Positions 53,353-62,294 are shown, numbered from the stretch's first letter. The stretch: 64,000 nt of DNA from an uncultured Lachnospiraceae bacterium (GCA_910587635.1 CAJUNB010000024.1:62001-126000); one strand, 5' to 3'. Numbers and translations are program-made. The notes: a model not told the origin generated them from the letters alone.

Positions 53353-54084
53353 TCAAATTATCTTTTTATTTTTATCGTACATTTTCTTAATCTCATTCTG
53401 TACATAGGCACCGAGGAATTTTCGGTCTTCTTTGGAAAGCTCAGTTAATACGATAGGCTTTCCGAATTCGATAATGACATGAGATTTTTTCATACGGGGC
53501 ATATGGTCTTCCCACAGAGCGGAAGAATTTGTAATGGAGATGGGAATAATAGGGCACTTGGATTTCTCCGCCATGCGGAAACTGCCTTCCCGAAAAGGAA
53601 GAAAATCATCAGTGGTACTTCGTGTTCCTTCGGGAAAAATGCAGATGGAAATACCGGATTTGATTTCTTCGATACCTCGCAGGATTGCTTTCACGCCTTC
53701 CTTAATATTTTTCCGGTCCAGAAACAGACAGTGAATATTTCGCATCCAGGTGGACAAGAGGGGAATGGAATTCATTTCTGATTTTGCTACGTAGCCTGTG
53801 GGACGTGGGAAGCACAGATAGGTCAGAACGATATCAAAATAACTTCTATGGTTGCCTACATAGAGAAAAGAACCTTCCTTTGGAATATTTTCCATGCCGA
53901 TATAGTCAGTACGGGCACCGGCCATAAATGCACAACAACGAAACGCCCATTGAACGATGGCCTGACAGCTGCGGTCCTTCCATTCCGGATTGAATTTTCC
54001 GATAATCCACTCGATAAGAAGAAGTGGAATACTGAGCACCAAAAACAGAATGATAAATCCCGATGTCATAAGAAAACGAAACAT
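53353..54084 (-). CDS. plsC: 1-acyl-sn-glycerol-3-phosphate acyltransferase (PlsC family)
   Basis: Membrane-associated acyltransferase making phosphatidic acid. An N-terminal hydrophobic segment (about 5-30) precedes NHRSYFD, the HX4D catalytic motif (His79, Asp84), and FPEGTRS (about 150-156). IPISITNSSALW completes the fold. The start is ATG 54084 with AGGAGGT 9 nt upstream; the in-frame GTG at 54108 lies before that site. Length of 243 aa is usual. It is a single minus-strand gene between murF and the PrcB-like gene. Confidence 0.93.
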   Translation of the reverse strand: MFRFLMTSGFIILFLVLSIPLLLIEWIIGKFNPEWKDRSCQAIVQWAFRCCAFMAGARTDYIGMENIPKEGSFLYVGNHRSYFDIVLTYLCFPRPTGYVAKSEMNSIPLLSTWMRNIHCLFLDRKNIKEGVKAILRGIEEIKSGISICIFPEGTRSTTDDFLPFREGSFRMAEKSKCPIIPISITNSSALWEDHMPRMKKSHVIIEFGKPIVLTELSKEDRKFLGAYVQNEIKKMYDKNKKII

Positions 54085-54240
54085 TGTTAAAATACCTCCT
54101 ATCCGCACTTTATTATATCCAAGTACAACTTATTGTGCAACGGATTCCCATTTTTAAAACGACAGATTGTATAATTTGTATATTTATAAAAAAGAATCGC
54201 GTCTGCACATCTTTATTAGAAATTGCGGAGTAATTTATCA

Positions 54241-54262
54241 TACCCTTGTCCACTGAGGGTAA
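54241..54262 (+). repeat. Short CCCTTGTCCACTG repeat, copy 2 (left of PrcB-like gene)
   Basis: TACCCT, nine bases TGTCCACTG, then AGGGTA: a small hairpin with perfect 6-bp arms. It matches copy 3 in inverted orientation at 19 of 22 positions. Confidence 0.65.
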
Positions 54263-54333
54263 AATAAAAACAAGTCATAAATTTGTCCCTTCTCTCATAT
54301 ACTTGGTAGAAAGACCGGATAGAAGATGAGAAG

Positions 54334-54744
54334 ATGAAGGGTAAAGTGATACAGATAGCAATGGTTCTGCTTATGATGGCTTTGATGATAGGGTGCAGCA
54401 GAGAGCAGGACAAAACACAAAAATTAAGCGATTTGAAATTCACAGTTCTGGATAAGCAACAGCTTCCCGATGAACTCCACAGTCTTGTGGAAGAGAAAAA
54501 AGCAGAAGCTTTTAAACTGACGTTTATAGACGGAGATGATTTGTATATATGTGCAGGCTATGGAAAACAGCCCACCGGAGGCTATAGTATATCGATTACG
54601 GAGTTGTATGAAACTGAGAATGCCGTCTATGTACATACCAATCTTCTGGGACCCGCACCGGGAGAAGGGATACAGAAAAGTCCTTCTTATCCGTATATTG
54701 TAGTAAAATTAAAGAAAACGGATAAGAATGTCGTATTTGAATAA
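54334..54744 (+). CDS. PrcB-like small lipoprotein
   Basis: 136-aa lipoprotein: the signal peptide ends in ALMIGC. YICAGYGKQPTGGYSISITELYE resembles the PrcB C-terminal domain (protease complex subunit family), where GxxxTGGY is the hallmark, and VKLKKTDKNVVFE ends the protein. Outside the original Treponema context the function is not known. It is a lone gene between two inverted copies of a short repeat, so it may be a separate cassette. plsC is divergent upstream and pyrC follows. Confidence 0.75.
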   Translation: MKGKVIQIAMVLLMMALMIGCSREQDKTQKLSDLKFTVLDKQQLPDELHSLVEEKKAEAFKLTFIDGDDLYICAGYGKQPTGGYSISITELYETENAVYVHTNLLGPAPGEGIQKSPSYPYIVVKLKKTDKNVVFE

Positions 54745-54746
54745 TA

Positions 54747-54768
54747 TTACCCTCGGTGAACAAGGGGA
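54747..54768 (-). repeat. Short CCCTTGTCCACTG repeat, copy 3 (right of PrcB-like gene, inverted)
   Basis: On the minus strand it reads CCCTTGTTCACCGAGGGTAA and matches copy 2 at 19 of 22 positions. It begins right after the PrcB-like stop codon, so it may act as a hairpin there. Confidence 0.6.
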
Positions 54769-54818
54769 CGTATGACCTGAGGAGTAAATACCAAAAGACA
54801 AAGGAGACTTTATTTACA

Positions 54819-56117
54819 ATGCTTTTAATAAAAAATGCATGGATGATAGATCCCGGAACCGGTCTGGAAGGAAAGAGAGATATTTTCATACGGGATGGAA
54901 AAATTGTGAGCATCGAAGATTCTGGACGGTGGGAAGACAGAGAAGAAACAACAGAAGCGGAAGTGGAGCAATACGATGCTGAAGGGCTTGTGGCGGCTCC
55001 GGGACTGATTGATGTGCATGTACATTTCCGGGAACCGGGATTCACTTATAAAGAAGACATCATAAGCGGAAGCCGGGCTGCTGCCAGAGGAGGATTTACT
55101 ACGGTAGTGTTGATGGCCAATACGAAACCGGTAGTGGATAATCCAGAGACCCTCGCTTTTGTGCTGGAAAGGGGGAAAGAGACTGATATCCGGGTGAAAA
55201 GCTGCTGTGCTATTACAAAGGGGCTGCAGGGAAAAGAACTGACAGACATGTCGGCACTTTTGGCGGCAGGGGCGGCAGGATTTACGGATGACGGGATTCC
55301 CTTGTTGGAAGAGTCCGTGGCGCTGCAGGCCATGGAAGAGGCTGCCAGGCTGGGAGCCGTTCTCAGCTTTCATGAAGAGGATCCGGCCTATATAACGAAT
55401 AACGGCATCCATGCAGGACGTGCGTCGGCATATTTCGGTATCGGCGGCTCAGAGCGGGAAGCGGAGATCAGCATGGTAGAGCGGGATATCCGGCTCGCGG
55501 AAAGAACAGGGACCGTTGTAAATATACAGCACATCAGTACGAAAGAGGCTGTAGCTCTTTTGCGTGATGCAAAAAAAAGAGGTGTCCGTATCCATGGGGA
55601 AGCTACACCCCATCATTTCACATTGACCCAGGAGGCGGTTATCACCTGGGGAACCTTGGGAAAAATGAATCCGCCACTGCGGGAAGAGGCGGACAGGCTG
55701 GCTATCATAGAAGGACTGCAGGATGACACGATTGATCTGATTGCTACAGATCATGCACCCCACAGTGCAGAGGAAAAGGCAAGATCTATTACTGCGGCTC
55801 CCAGTGGTATCATCGGTCTGGAGACAGCTCTGTCTCTTGGCATTTCCAGCCTGGTACGGCCGGGATATCTGACTTTGAAAGAACTGATTCGAAAAATGAC
55901 ATGGAACCCGGCAAGGCTGTACGGATTGGAAGGAGGCTGTCTGAAAGAGGGCGGATGGGCAGATCTGGTCCTCTTTGATCCTGAGGAAAGTTATACAGTG
56001 GATGGATTTGCTTCGAAATCCTGTAATTCTCCATTCCGGGGAGCCAGACTGACAGGAAAGGTGAAATGTACGGTCTGTGATGGAAAGATCGTGTACCGGG
56101 ACAGCAGAAAGGACTGA
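54819..56117 (+). CDS. pyrC: Dihydroorotase
   Basis: Third step of pyrimidine synthesis: carbamoyl-aspartate to dihydroorotate. MLLIKNAWMIDPGTGLEGKR begins the class I type; DVHVHFREPGFTYKEDI gives the zinc ligands His67 and His69, and ATDHAPHS the conserved Asp. Length of 432 aa fits. The start is ATG 54819 because the family begins here and GGAG is about 12 nt upstream; the frame is open 21 codons earlier. pyrK follows after 2 nt, giving a pyrC-pyrK-pyrD operon. No PyrR binding element or pyrE/pyrF is seen here. Confidence 0.94.
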   Translation: MLLIKNAWMIDPGTGLEGKRDIFIRDGKIVSIEDSGRWEDREETTEAEVEQYDAEGLVAAPGLIDVHVHFREPGFTYKEDIISGSRAAARGGFTTVVLMANTKPVVDNPETLAFVLERGKETDIRVKSCCAITKGLQGKELTDMSALLAAGAAGFTDDGIPLLEESVALQAMEEAARLGAVLSFHEEDPAYITNNGIHAGRASAYFGIGGSEREAEISMVERDIRLAERTGTVVNIQHISTKEAVALLRDAKKRGVRIHGEATPHHFTLTQEAVITWGTLGKMNPPLREEADRLAIIEGLQDDTIDLIATDHAPHSAEEKARSITAAPSGIIGLETALSLGISSLVRPGYLTLKELIRKMTWNPARLYGLEGGCLKEGGWADLVLFDPEESYTVDGFASKSCNSPFRGARLTGKVKCTVCDGKIVYRDSRKD

Positions 56118-56119
56118 AT

Positions 56120-56896
56120 ATGGAACAAAAGAGAAAAGAAAATGCGACGGTGCTCTCCCAGAGAGAAATTGCGCCGGATATTTATGATATGTGGATAGGG
56201 ACGAGCCTTGCCGGACAGGGAAAGCCGGGGCAGTTTATTGTGGTCTATCCAAAGGCAGAAAGTACACTGCTTCCAAGGCCTATCAGTATCTGTGAGATTG
56301 ACAGGGAAGGAGGAAGACTGCGTATCGTTTACCGGATAGCGGGGAAGGGAACGAGAGAGTTTTCACAGTACGGGGTCGGTGAGAAAATTTCCGTTATGGG
56401 TACGTTGGGAAACGGGTTTCCTCTGAAGGCGTCAGAGGGAAAAGAAGCGATTCTCATAGGAGGCGGGATCGGAATACCGCCAATGCTTCAGCTGGCAAAA
56501 GAACTGTCAGGTAAAAAACAGCTGGTAATGGGATATCGGGACTCGCACCTGTTTTTGAAAGAAGATCTGGAAACCCATGGGACATTTTATACTGCCACGG
56601 AAGATGGCAGTGTGGGCACGAAGGGGAATGTGATAGATGCCATAAAAGAGCGGAGAGTAAAAGGCGGGGTGATCTATGCCTGTGGGCCGATGCCGATGCT
56701 CCGGGCCATAAAGAGATATGCACAGGAACAGGATATCAGAGCCTACCTTTCTCTGGAAGAACGGATGGCATGCGGTGTGGGTGCATGTCTCGGGTGTGTA
56801 TGCAGGACAGTAAAGACGGACGGACATTCTCATGTGAACAATACGAGAATCTGTACGGACGGGCCGGTATTTGAAGCAAAAGAGGTGGATATCTGA
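56120..56896 (+). CDS. pyrK: Dihydroorotate dehydrogenase B, electron transfer subunit
   Basis: FAD and [2Fe-2S] subunit that passes electrons from PyrD to NAD. LLPRPISICEID is the flavin-binding motif, EAILIGGGIGIPPMLQLAKEL binds the NAD side, and MACGVGACLGCVC with a later Cys (TRICTDGPVF) ligates the iron-sulfur cluster. Length of 258 aa is normal. Its stop overlaps the pyrD start (TGATG), so the two subunits are coupled. Confidence 0.95.
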   Translation: MEQKRKENATVLSQREIAPDIYDMWIGTSLAGQGKPGQFIVVYPKAESTLLPRPISICEIDREGGRLRIVYRIAGKGTREFSQYGVGEKISVMGTLGNGFPLKASEGKEAILIGGGIGIPPMLQLAKELSGKKQLVMGYRDSHLFLKEDLETHGTFYTATEDGSVGTKGNVIDAIKERRVKGGVIYACGPMPMLRAIKRYAQEQDIRAYLSLEERMACGVGACLGCVCRTVKTDGHSHVNNTRICTDGPVFEAKEVDI

Positions 56897-57798
56897 TGAA
56901 TACAAAGGTGGAAATAGCAGGAATAACGTTTCAGAATCCGGTGATGACGGCGTCAGGTACGTTTGGATCCGGTATGGAATATGGCGAATTTGTAGATCTA
57001 AACCGTCTGGGGGCTGTCGTGACAAAGGGAGTGGCGTCTACTCCCTGGCCAGGGAATGATGTGCCCCGTATTGCAGAAGTGTACGGAGGTATGCTGAATG
57101 CGATTGGATTGCAAAATCCCGGAATTTCTGTCTTTCTGGAACGGGACCTTCCTTTTCTGGAGCAATATGATACAAAAGTCATTGTCAATGTATGTGGCAA
57201 GACGATAGAAGAATATTTGGATGTGGTGGAAAAATTGGGAGACAGCAGCGTGGATATGCTGGAAATCAATGTTTCCTGTCCCAATGTAAAAGAAGGTGCC
57301 ATCGCATTCGGGCAAAATGCAGACTCTCTGTATGAGATTACTTCCAGAATTAAAAAAGTGGCAAAACAACCGGTCATTATGAAGTTGAGTCCCAATGTCA
57401 CGGATATTACGGAGATGGCAAGAGCGGCAGAGGCGGCGGGCTCTGATGCCATATCCCTGATCAACACGATAACGGGAATGAAAATTGACATTCACAGACG
57501 AAAATTCGCCCTGGCCAATAAGACGGGGGGAATGTCAGGTCCGGCTATTAAGCCTGTGGCGGTACGTATGGTGTATCAGTGTGCGGAAGCTGTGAAAATA
57601 CCGATTATCGGGATGGGCGGTATCAGAGACGGCGAAGATGCCATCGAATTTCTGATGGCAGGCGCCACGGCGGTAAGTGTGGGCGCCATGAATTTCGCCA
57701 ATCCCTATGCAACAACAGATGTCATTGATGGGATAGAAGCTTATATGAAACAGTATGGAATCGAAGATATCCGGGAAATTATTGGCTGCATGCACTGA
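56896..57798 (+). CDS. pyrD: Dihydroorotate dehydrogenase B, catalytic subunit
   Basis: FMN enzyme oxidising dihydroorotate to orotate, class 1B with PyrK. FQNPVMTASGTFGSGMEYGE starts the barrel, INVSCPNVKEG holds the active Cys, and KLSPNVTDITEMA, NKTGGMSGPAIKPVAVRMVY and GMGGIRDGEDAIEFLMAGA are family motifs. Length of 300 aa fits. A hairpin follows that overlaps the ribosome site of the next gene. Confidence 0.96.
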   Translation: MNTKVEIAGITFQNPVMTASGTFGSGMEYGEFVDLNRLGAVVTKGVASTPWPGNDVPRIAEVYGGMLNAIGLQNPGISVFLERDLPFLEQYDTKVIVNVCGKTIEEYLDVVEKLGDSSVDMLEINVSCPNVKEGAIAFGQNADSLYEITSRIKKVAKQPVIMKLSPNVTDITEMARAAEAAGSDAISLINTITGMKIDIHRRKFALANKTGGMSGPAIKPVAVRMVYQCAEAVKIPIIGMGGIRDGEDAIEFLMAGATAVSVGAMNFANPYATTDVIDGIEAYMKQYGIEDIREIIGCMH

Positions 57799-57837
57799 AA
57801 GGCGAAGCAGAAAGCCGTAAATTCCACTCATAAAGAA

Positions 57838-57884
57838 ACCTCCTGCGTCATACCTTAGTGTAAGGAAAGGCAGGAGGTATTTTT
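57838..57884 (+). terminator. Hairpin that ends pyrD and masks the next ribosome site
   Basis: ACCTCCTGC (57838-57846) pairs perfectly with GCAGGAGGT (57870-57878), with an inner CCTTA-GTG-TAAGG hairpin (57853-57865) and a T-run after it. The AGGAGG of the SPOCS gene (57872-57877) lies in the 3' arm, 7 nt before its ATG. Confidence 0.7.
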
Positions 57885-59426
57885 ATGGAGTTAATTAAGA
57901 AAAATATACATATGGATCGTATAAAATGCAAGGCAAGTACGCAAGTGACGCTGGAGGATGACAGGAATGTGCCGGATCAGAAGCCGGATATGAACCGAAT
58001 TATCCTGCATCGGGGAGAGGTGAAAACAGAAGAAATCAAGACAGAGGAGAACCGGGTCAATGTAAAGGGGAGGTTGTCACTTCGGATACTGTATGTGACA
58101 GAAGAGGGGACTGTGAGCCGCATGGAGGGGCAAATTCCCTTTGAAGAACAGATCTATGCAGAGGGTGTGGAAAACGGGGATAATGTGGAAGTGCGGCCGG
58201 AACTGGAAGATCTGAGTTTGGACATGATTAATTCCAGAAAACTGAGCGTGCGTGCGCTGCTTTCTCTGAATATTTTTGCAGAAGAGCTGTACGATGAGGA
58301 AATGGCCGTGGAGTTATATCATGATGAACCTATTGAAACGAAGAAAAATGTGCTTTCCATAACAGAAATTACGATTCAGAAAAAGGATATTCTGCGATTT
58401 AAAGAAGAAATCGAAATGCCCCAGAGCTTTCCCAATATATCGGATATTATATGGGATGATGTAAAGATTACGGGGATGATATTTGAAGCCCAAAATGAGC
58501 AGATCACAGCACAGGGAGAGATCAAGGTATTTCTGCTGTATGAGGGGGAAGGAGAGGACCATCCTCTGAAATGCTTTGAAAAGATGATACCTTTTAAAGA
58601 GACAATAGATTGTCAGGGAAGCAAAGAATCCATGATACCGGATATTTCCAGTCATATCAGCCACAATGAGATAGAGGTAAGGGCCGATTTCGACGGAGAA
58701 GAGAGAGTTGTTTGTCTGGATCTTGTATTGGATCTGGATATTAAAATGTATGAGGAAGAGCAGATAGAAGCAATAACGGATGTGTATGGTGTCTCCAAAG
58801 ACGTGAAGGCCATTACGAAACCGGGAAATTTCAGTCGACTCATGCTGCGTACTTCCGGGAAGACAAAGCTGACAGAACAGCTGAAACTACCTGCCGGATT
58901 GCCTGATATGACGGAAATCTGTCATAGTGACGGGGAAGTGATGATTGAGTCCATGCAACTTGTGGAGGACGGTGTCGAACTGACAGGAATACTGACAGTG
59001 GAAGCAATATATCTTGCAAATGAGGAAATGGGGCTGGCATCTTTCCAGACAGAGATTCCGTTTCAGTACGAAATGCCTGCCGCAGGCATCAGTGAGATAT
59101 GCAACTATGATGTGATGCCTTCCATCGAACAGTTGAATGTCACCTGGCTCAGCGGCAGGGAGATGGATGTAAAAGCAGTGATCGGTTTTGGACTGCTTGG
59201 CTTTTGCAATACCGAGGAAGATACGATTGTGGATATTTCCATTGAGGAAAATGATGCAAGTATGATAAAAGATCTGCCGGGTATCGTTGTATATATTGCA
59301 GGAGAAGGAGAGGAACTGTGGAATCTGGGAAAGAAGTATTATGTACCTCTGGAACAGATACGAGAGATCAACCATTTGAGTGCAGATACACTGAAAGCAG
59401 GAGAAAAGGTGCTGATCGTAAGATAA
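57885..59426 (+). CDS. SPOCS (DUF3794) and LysM protein
   Basis: 513 aa. It has repeated DUF3794/SPOCS-type beta units: about 35-120, 170-260 and 320-410, with IPFEEQIYAEGV, MIPFKETIDCQG and EIPFQYEMPAAG as recurrent signatures. A C-terminal LysM repeat (about 465-513, IAGEGEELWNLGKKYYVPLE) follows. No signal peptide is seen. SPOCS/LysM proteins such as SpoVID and SipL build the spore coat base; this may be the local equivalent, but identity is not certain. AGGAGG lies 7 nt before the ATG but inside a hairpin arm. It ends at a strong terminator. Confidence 0.85.
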   Translation: MELIKKNIHMDRIKCKASTQVTLEDDRNVPDQKPDMNRIILHRGEVKTEEIKTEENRVNVKGRLSLRILYVTEEGTVSRMEGQIPFEEQIYAEGVENGDNVEVRPELEDLSLDMINSRKLSVRALLSLNIFAEELYDEEMAVELYHDEPIETKKNVLSITEITIQKKDILRFKEEIEMPQSFPNISDIIWDDVKITGMIFEAQNEQITAQGEIKVFLLYEGEGEDHPLKCFEKMIPFKETIDCQGSKESMIPDISSHISHNEIEVRADFDGEERVVCLDLVLDLDIKMYEEEQIEAITDVYGVSKDVKAITKPGNFSRLMLRTSGKTKLTEQLKLPAGLPDMTEICHSDGEVMIESMQLVEDGVELTGILTVEAIYLANEEMGLASFQTEIPFQYEMPAAGISEICNYDVMPSIEQLNVTWLSGREMDVKAVIGFGLLGFCNTEEDTIVDISIEENDASMIKDLPGIVVYIAGEGEELWNLGKKYYVPLEQIREINHLSADTLKAGEKVLIVR

Positions 59427-59450
59427 AAAGGAGGAATTCCTATACGATGA

Positions 59451-59488
59451 AAAACCCTCCGGGTAATATCCATACCCGGAGGGTTTTT
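59451..59488. terminator. Bidirectional terminator between convergent genes
   Basis: AAAACCCTCCGGGTA (59451-59465) and TACCCGGAGGGTTTT (59473-59487) are perfect inverses around a 7-nt loop, with A- and T-runs on the two sides. Confidence 0.92.
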
Positions 59489-59505
59489 ATGTGCAAAATA
59501 CGTGA

Positions 59506-60147
59506 TCAGATCTGTGATTCGGTAGGATCTTTTACTTCGGTAGTCTTTTTTGCTTCCTCAGCCCATTTATCAAATTTCTCCATCACTGCATCGTAAGTAC
59601 GGGAAGAAATACTGGGAAGTTCTTTACCCCAGGTACCGGTTGCCTGTTTAAATCCTTTTTCAAAAGCTTCTCTCATTTTTTCAATCTGATCAGGGTCGCC
59701 ACCAGTCAATGCTTTGGCGAAATCCAGAATACGATCAGAAGTCTGGTTGACACCCCAGTATCCATCATCAGCGATATCTGCCTGCGCCTGAGCCTTTGCA
59801 GCAGCAGTCACTGTGAAGTTGCCTCCGGCCAGGAATTTCCACATACTGTCATTGTTGGCAATTCCGAAGGTGCTGCCCTGTTTCGTCATTATCTGTTCAA
59901 CAAGGCTTCTCAACTGAGAAGTACGCTGCTCCGCATCTGATTTTAATTTTGCGATGAGTTCCTTATTGGGGGTGTATGTTTTCTTGGCAGAATCTGTCTC
60001 CGTCTTATCTGATTTTTCGTAAACCACACCAGTATCGGGTTTGGATACAGTATCTTCTGGCTTTGAACCGGATGCTGTAGCACCTGCCCCGGCATTATAA
60101 ATTTCATAATCTACATTGCTTCCTGATGTAACTCCATTTACACTCAT
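59506..60147 (-). CDS. Unknown 213-aa soluble protein
   Basis: No family recognised. No signal peptide or membrane segment. The first ~55 residues are low-complexity (Gly/Ala/Ser/Lys/Glu). After a helical part (LIAKLKSDAEQRTSQLRSLV) comes MWKFLAGGNFTVTAAAKAQA and a conserved-looking core (ADIADDGYWGVNQTSDRILD, FAKALTGGDP). The C-terminus is charged. GGAGG precedes the ATG by 8 nt. Similar N-termini occur in secreted or flagellar-type proteins, but I cannot support that role. It is a single-gene unit, convergent to the SPOCS gene and divergent from ispE. Confidence 0.8.
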   Translation of the reverse strand: MSVNGVTSGSNVDYEIYNAGAGATASGSKPEDTVSKPDTGVVYEKSDKTETDSAKKTYTPNKELIAKLKSDAEQRTSQLRSLVEQIMTKQGSTFGIANNDSMWKFLAGGNFTVTAAAKAQAQADIADDGYWGVNQTSDRILDFAKALTGGDPDQIEKMREAFEKGFKQATGTWGKELPSISSRTYDAVMEKFDKWAEEAKKTTEVKDPTESQI

Positions 60148-60245
60148 TGAAAAACCTCCTTGTCTGTTTGAAAAATAAATACCAAATTATAACAACATTC
60201 CTATTCTCTATATCGGATAACGGAACAGGATTGTTTATAGCGGCA

Positions 60246-60274
60246 TTGATTTTTTTTCAACATTTGTTTATAAT
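60246..60274 (+). promoter_or_regulatory. Promoter of ispE
   Basis: TTGATT (60246-60251), a 17-nt spacer and TATAAT (60269-60274), about 40 nt upstream of the ispE ATG. Confidence 0.7.
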
Positions 60275-60312
60275 AATTACAGTGTATACAAAGTACATGC
60301 GGAGATAAGTAT

Positions 60313-61215
60313 ATGGAATCTTTTACGATAAGAGCGATGGCAAAAGTGAATCTGGGATTAGATGTTATCCGTCGTCTGGAGAACGGATATCATCAGGTGA
60401 AGATGATTATGCAGACGGTAGATCTGTATGATGAGCTGACATTTGAAAGAACAGAGGGAGGAATTCAGCTGGAAGTAGATCAGGAGGTTCTGCCGGCGGA
60501 TGAAAGCAATCTGGTGTGGAAGGCGGCAAAATTGCTTTTGGAGGCCTTTTCTCCTGTCGGTGGCGTGAAGATCAGATTGAAAAAACGAATTCCCATGGCA
60601 GCCGGTATGGCAGGAGGCAGCAGTGATGCAGCAGCTGTATTCCATGGATTGAACAGACTGTTTTCTCTGGGAATGAATACGGAGGATATGAGAAAACTGG
60701 CTGTCAGAATCGGGGCGGATGTCCCTTTTTGCATTACAGGGGGAACGATGCTGTCGGAAGGGATAGGAGAGATACTGACACCGCTTCCCCATGTAAAAAG
60801 CGGGTTTCTTGTGATTGCCAAGCCAGATATTTCTGTCTCCACGAAATACGTATATGAGCATCTCCATGTGGAGAAGATAGAACATCACCCGGATATTGCC
60901 AATGTGGAAAGGGCGATCAGAGAGGAAAACCTGGAGGAGATGTGTGCCTGTATGGAAAATATTCTGGAGACAGTGACAGAGAAGAAATATCCGGTGATTT
61001 CCCAGATCAAATCAGAACTGAAAAGAAAGGGGGCGCTGACAGCACTTATGAGTGGCAGCGGGCCTTCGGTATTTGGGATATTCAGAATAAAAGAACAGGC
61101 GATGGAAGCCTGTGAGGCGATCAGAAAAAAAGAATTTGCCAAAGAACTTTTTGTAACGAATTTTGCAGATAGAAGCTGTATTTTTCAGGATGCATTTTCC
61201 GATGTCCGGGAGTAG
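60313..61215 (+). CDS. ispE: 4-diphosphocytidyl-2-C-methyl-D-erythritol kinase
   Basis: GHMP kinase of the non-mevalonate isoprenoid pathway. AMAKVNLGLDVIRRLENGYH is the N-terminal substrate loop, PMAAGMAGGSSDAAA (94-108) the phosphate-binding loop, and MSGSGPSVFGIF the C-terminal glycine motif. Length of 300 aa fits. GGAGATAAG lies before the ATG. A GntR regulator follows after 50 nt, an arrangement often seen in Clostridia. Confidence 0.95.
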   Translation: MESFTIRAMAKVNLGLDVIRRLENGYHQVKMIMQTVDLYDELTFERTEGGIQLEVDQEVLPADESNLVWKAAKLLLEAFSPVGGVKIRLKKRIPMAAGMAGGSSDAAAVFHGLNRLFSLGMNTEDMRKLAVRIGADVPFCITGGTMLSEGIGEILTPLPHVKSGFLVIAKPDISVSTKYVYEHLHVEKIEHHPDIANVERAIREENLEEMCACMENILETVTEKKYPVISQIKSELKRKGALTALMSGSGPSVFGIFRIKEQAMEACEAIRKKEFAKELFVTNFADRSCIFQDAFSDVRE

Positions 61216-61265
61216 ACAGTCAGGATCAAACACAGTGACAGGGAGATTGATGGTGAGGGAAGTTT

Positions 61266-61961
61266 ATGAAAGAAGAGAAATTACAGGTAAATATGGATAA
61301 TTTTCTTCCCCTTCGGGATGTGGTGTTCAAAACTCTTCGAAGGGCTATATTGACGGGAGAACTAAAACCGGGTGAGCGCCTGATGGAAATCCATCTGGCG
61401 AACCGTCTGGGAGTAAGTCGTACGCCAATTCGGGAAGCGATTCGTAAGCTGGAGCTGGAAGGTCTGGTAACGATGATTCCCAGGAGGGGAGCAGAGGTTG
61501 CCGACATTACAGAAAAGAATTTGAAAGATGTACTGGAGGTCAGAAGGGCGCTGGAAGGTCTGGCGATAGAGCTTGCCTGTCAGCGGATTACAGAAGAAAA
61601 AAAACAGGATCTGAGAGAAAAATTAAGTCAGGTGGAGACTGCGGTAAGTACGAAAGATTCCAGTGCCATAGCAAGTGCAGACGTGGCATTTCATAATACG
61701 ATTGTGGAAGCTTCCGATAATGACAGGCTGATACAGCTCGTAAGCAATCTGGGGGAGCAGATGTATCGCTATCGTTTCGAATATATCAAAGATGAGAGTA
61801 AGCATGGACAGATCAAACAGGAACATAAAATCATGTTTGACAGCATTATGGAAAAGGACAGAGAAAAAGCGGTAGAAATAGTCAAGACACATATTAACAA
61901 TCAGGAAGAAGCAATTATGCGGAAAATCCGAAAAGAGCACGGAGATATCAGTGAGACCTGA
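61266..61961 (+). CDS. GntR-family regulator, FadR/FCD subgroup
   Basis: Predicted DNA-binding regulator of 231 aa. The N-terminal winged helix has LRRAILTGELKPGERLMEIH and LGVSRTPIREAIRKLELEGLV. The FCD ligand domain has VLEVRRALEGLAIELACQR and ADVAFHNTIVEASDN, with Asp/His residues that bind metal in this subgroup, and EHKIMFDSI. Such proteins often sense carboxylates or sugar acids. The target is not obvious: ispE is upstream and murI downstream. Confidence 0.92.
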   Translation: MKEEKLQVNMDNFLPLRDVVFKTLRRAILTGELKPGERLMEIHLANRLGVSRTPIREAIRKLELEGLVTMIPRRGAEVADITEKNLKDVLEVRRALEGLAIELACQRITEEKKQDLREKLSQVETAVSTKDSSAIASADVAFHNTIVEASDNDRLIQLVSNLGEQMYRYRFEYIKDESKHGQIKQEHKIMFDSIMEKDREKAVEIVKTHINNQEEAIMRKIRKEHGDISET

Positions 61962-62021
61962 ATAAAGAAGACATAGGCGGCAAGACTTTCTTTAAAAGCA
62001 GTGAGTAAGGAGAGTCTTAAG

Positions 62022-62294
62022 ATGATAAACCGTATAAAAAGATTGTGTGACCGCATATATATAGGACAGCTAGCCTTTCTGGCAATATTATCGGCAGGAT
62101 GGTGGGGAATTCTGTATCCGAACTTCAGTATGACAGAAGATACATTCCGGCCGGTCCCGGAAGAGAGGGAAGCAGGTGAGCATCAGTTATCAGGCACGGA
62201 AGGCTTTTTCTTTGTTTTGGATGCCACGCCGGAGGAATTGGAAATCAAAAGCAAATTTTTAGATGCGTTAATAAGAGGAAAAGAAAATGAATGA
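62022..62294 (+). CDS. Small single-helix membrane protein upstream of murI
   Basis: 90 aa with one hydrophobic helix (about 13-33, IGQLAFLAILSAGWWGILYP) and a charged C-terminal part. No family recognised. AAGGAG lies 9 nt before ATG 62022; an in-frame GTG at 62001 is possible. It overlaps murI by 8 nt, so it is translated with it. The link to glutamate racemase is only positional. Confidence 0.7.
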   Translation: MINRIKRLCDRIYIGQLAFLAILSAGWWGILYPNFSMTEDTFRPVPEEREAGEHQLSGTEGFFFVLDATPEELEIKSKFLDALIRGKENE

